Source: Patagioenas fasciata
Taxonomy: Eukaryota; Chordata; Aves; Columbiformes; Columbidae
Direction of reading: 5' to 3'
Assembly (NCBI RefSeq): GCF_037038585.1
Contig: NC_092524.1
Coordinates: forward strand, 47,267,001 to 47,331,000
Length of the DNA stretch: 64,000 bases
Shown here: one piece after another, positions 63,516 to 64,000 of the stretch
How positions within the stretch are numbered: position 1 is the first letter of the stretch
Layout of the letters: each line of letters begins with the position of its first letter
Translations under genes and position numbers: made by a program
The notes under the pieces: generated by a model
The model's database searches: none
What the model saw: only the letters and a program-made list of their open reading frames with translations
What the model was told of the DNA's origin: nothing

Positions 63516-63530
63516 ATGGCATCTGAAAAG
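63516..63530 (+). CDS. Candidate alternative first exon of GSTZ1
   Basis: ATG GCA TCT GAA AAG (MASEK) runs straight into a strong GTGAGG donor in phase 0, the same phase and final Lys as the exon at 60963-60983 and as human MQAGK. The context ATCATGG has a G at +4. It could be the true or an alternative start of GSTZ1, or a chance match, since only five codons are involved. Confidence 0.25.
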
Positions 63531-64000
63531 GTGAGGGCTTGGACAGGGTGGAAGGGTCTGTAAAAGCTGCCTTGGTGCTGCAGTTCAGTTGTCTCAGCAT
63601 TCATCTGGAACAGCAGTAACTCTTCTTATTTGGAAAGAGGCTTTGCCCTGCCCTGCGTGGCCAGAAAAGCCATTTCATGCCACGCAAATACCCAGGGCAG
63701 GTGCTTGGCATAATCAGTGGGCAATTTGCTTAAAAAATTGAAGAGGGGCTAAAAGCAACATCTCACAGAGACAAAGAGGGAAGCTTTGTAGGAGATAACT
63801 TTAAGAGCAGTGGTGCATTGCTGGAAGCATCAGGGGCAACTCAATATTCAGAGGGCCAGCATGACAAGGACACTACCTGTACATCCAAAACAGGAACAGC
63901 CACTTTCAGAAAGGAGCACTCTCTCCCTGAGACCTCGTTCTGCAGTCTTGCAGTTCCTGAAACGCCTTCTCTTCGGGCACTGCTCTCCTTAAAATACTCT

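Larger units (their letters stand above)
60984..64000 (+). other. GSTZ1: Presumed GSTZ1 intron 1
   Basis: No GSTZ1 catalytic exon (SSCSWRVRIAL-like) is visible on the plus strand to the end of the window. The stretch contains a candidate alternative first exon near 63516 and a short minus-strand open frame at 62221-62436. An AATAAA on the plus strand near 61295 has no gene that clearly uses it. No repeat is recognised with confidence. Confidence 0.4.

Overview
The window reads as ordinary vertebrate nuclear DNA, almost certainly from a bird. The evidence is a set of intron-rich, GC-rich genes with GT-AG splice sites, CR1-type LINE tails carrying the avian ATCATAGAAT-like 3' end, an avian-style solo LTR, CpG-island promoters and no operon organisation. 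I identified the genes by recognising their protein families; no database search was run. The gene order TMEM63C (+), NGB (-), POMT2 (-), GSTZ1 (+) matches human chromosome 14q24.3, so the block is conserved across amniotes.

Region by region: 1-1783 is upstream or 5' intronic sequence of TMEM63C with one decayed CR1 tail. From 1784 to about 13800 (possibly 15140) lies TMEM63C with 22 coding exons, an OSCA/TMEM63 mechanosensitive cation channel of about 830 residues. It converges on NGB (neuroglobin, four coding exons, 18340-22937, minus strand), whose CpG-island promoter covers about 22550-23260. From 23.3 to 31.3 kb there is an AT-richer stretch with no convincing gene, holding an old LINE fragment. 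From about 31.3 to 60.8 kb lies POMT2 on the minus strand with 21 coding exons (36241-60769) and a long 3' UTR. It encodes the ER protein O-mannosyltransferase subunit. A CpG-island bidirectional promoter with two tandem ZNF143/STAF-like motifs separates POMT2 from the first coding exon of a plus-strand gene, most likely GSTZ1, which continues beyond the window.

The genes do not form one pathway: a membrane channel, a heme globin, a glycosyltransferase subunit and a maleylacetoacetate isomerase are neighbours by ancient synteny. The most actionable oddity is a one-base excess in POMT2 exon 10. All 21 exons align and splice canonically, but the summed coding length is 3n+1, and the extra base falls in an A4 run next to a tandem repeat. 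This is either a sequence error or a true frameshift. Two short coding-like frames, one in POMT2 intron 3 and one in the presumed GSTZ1 intron 1, are unrecognised. I did not find a new multi-gene system.
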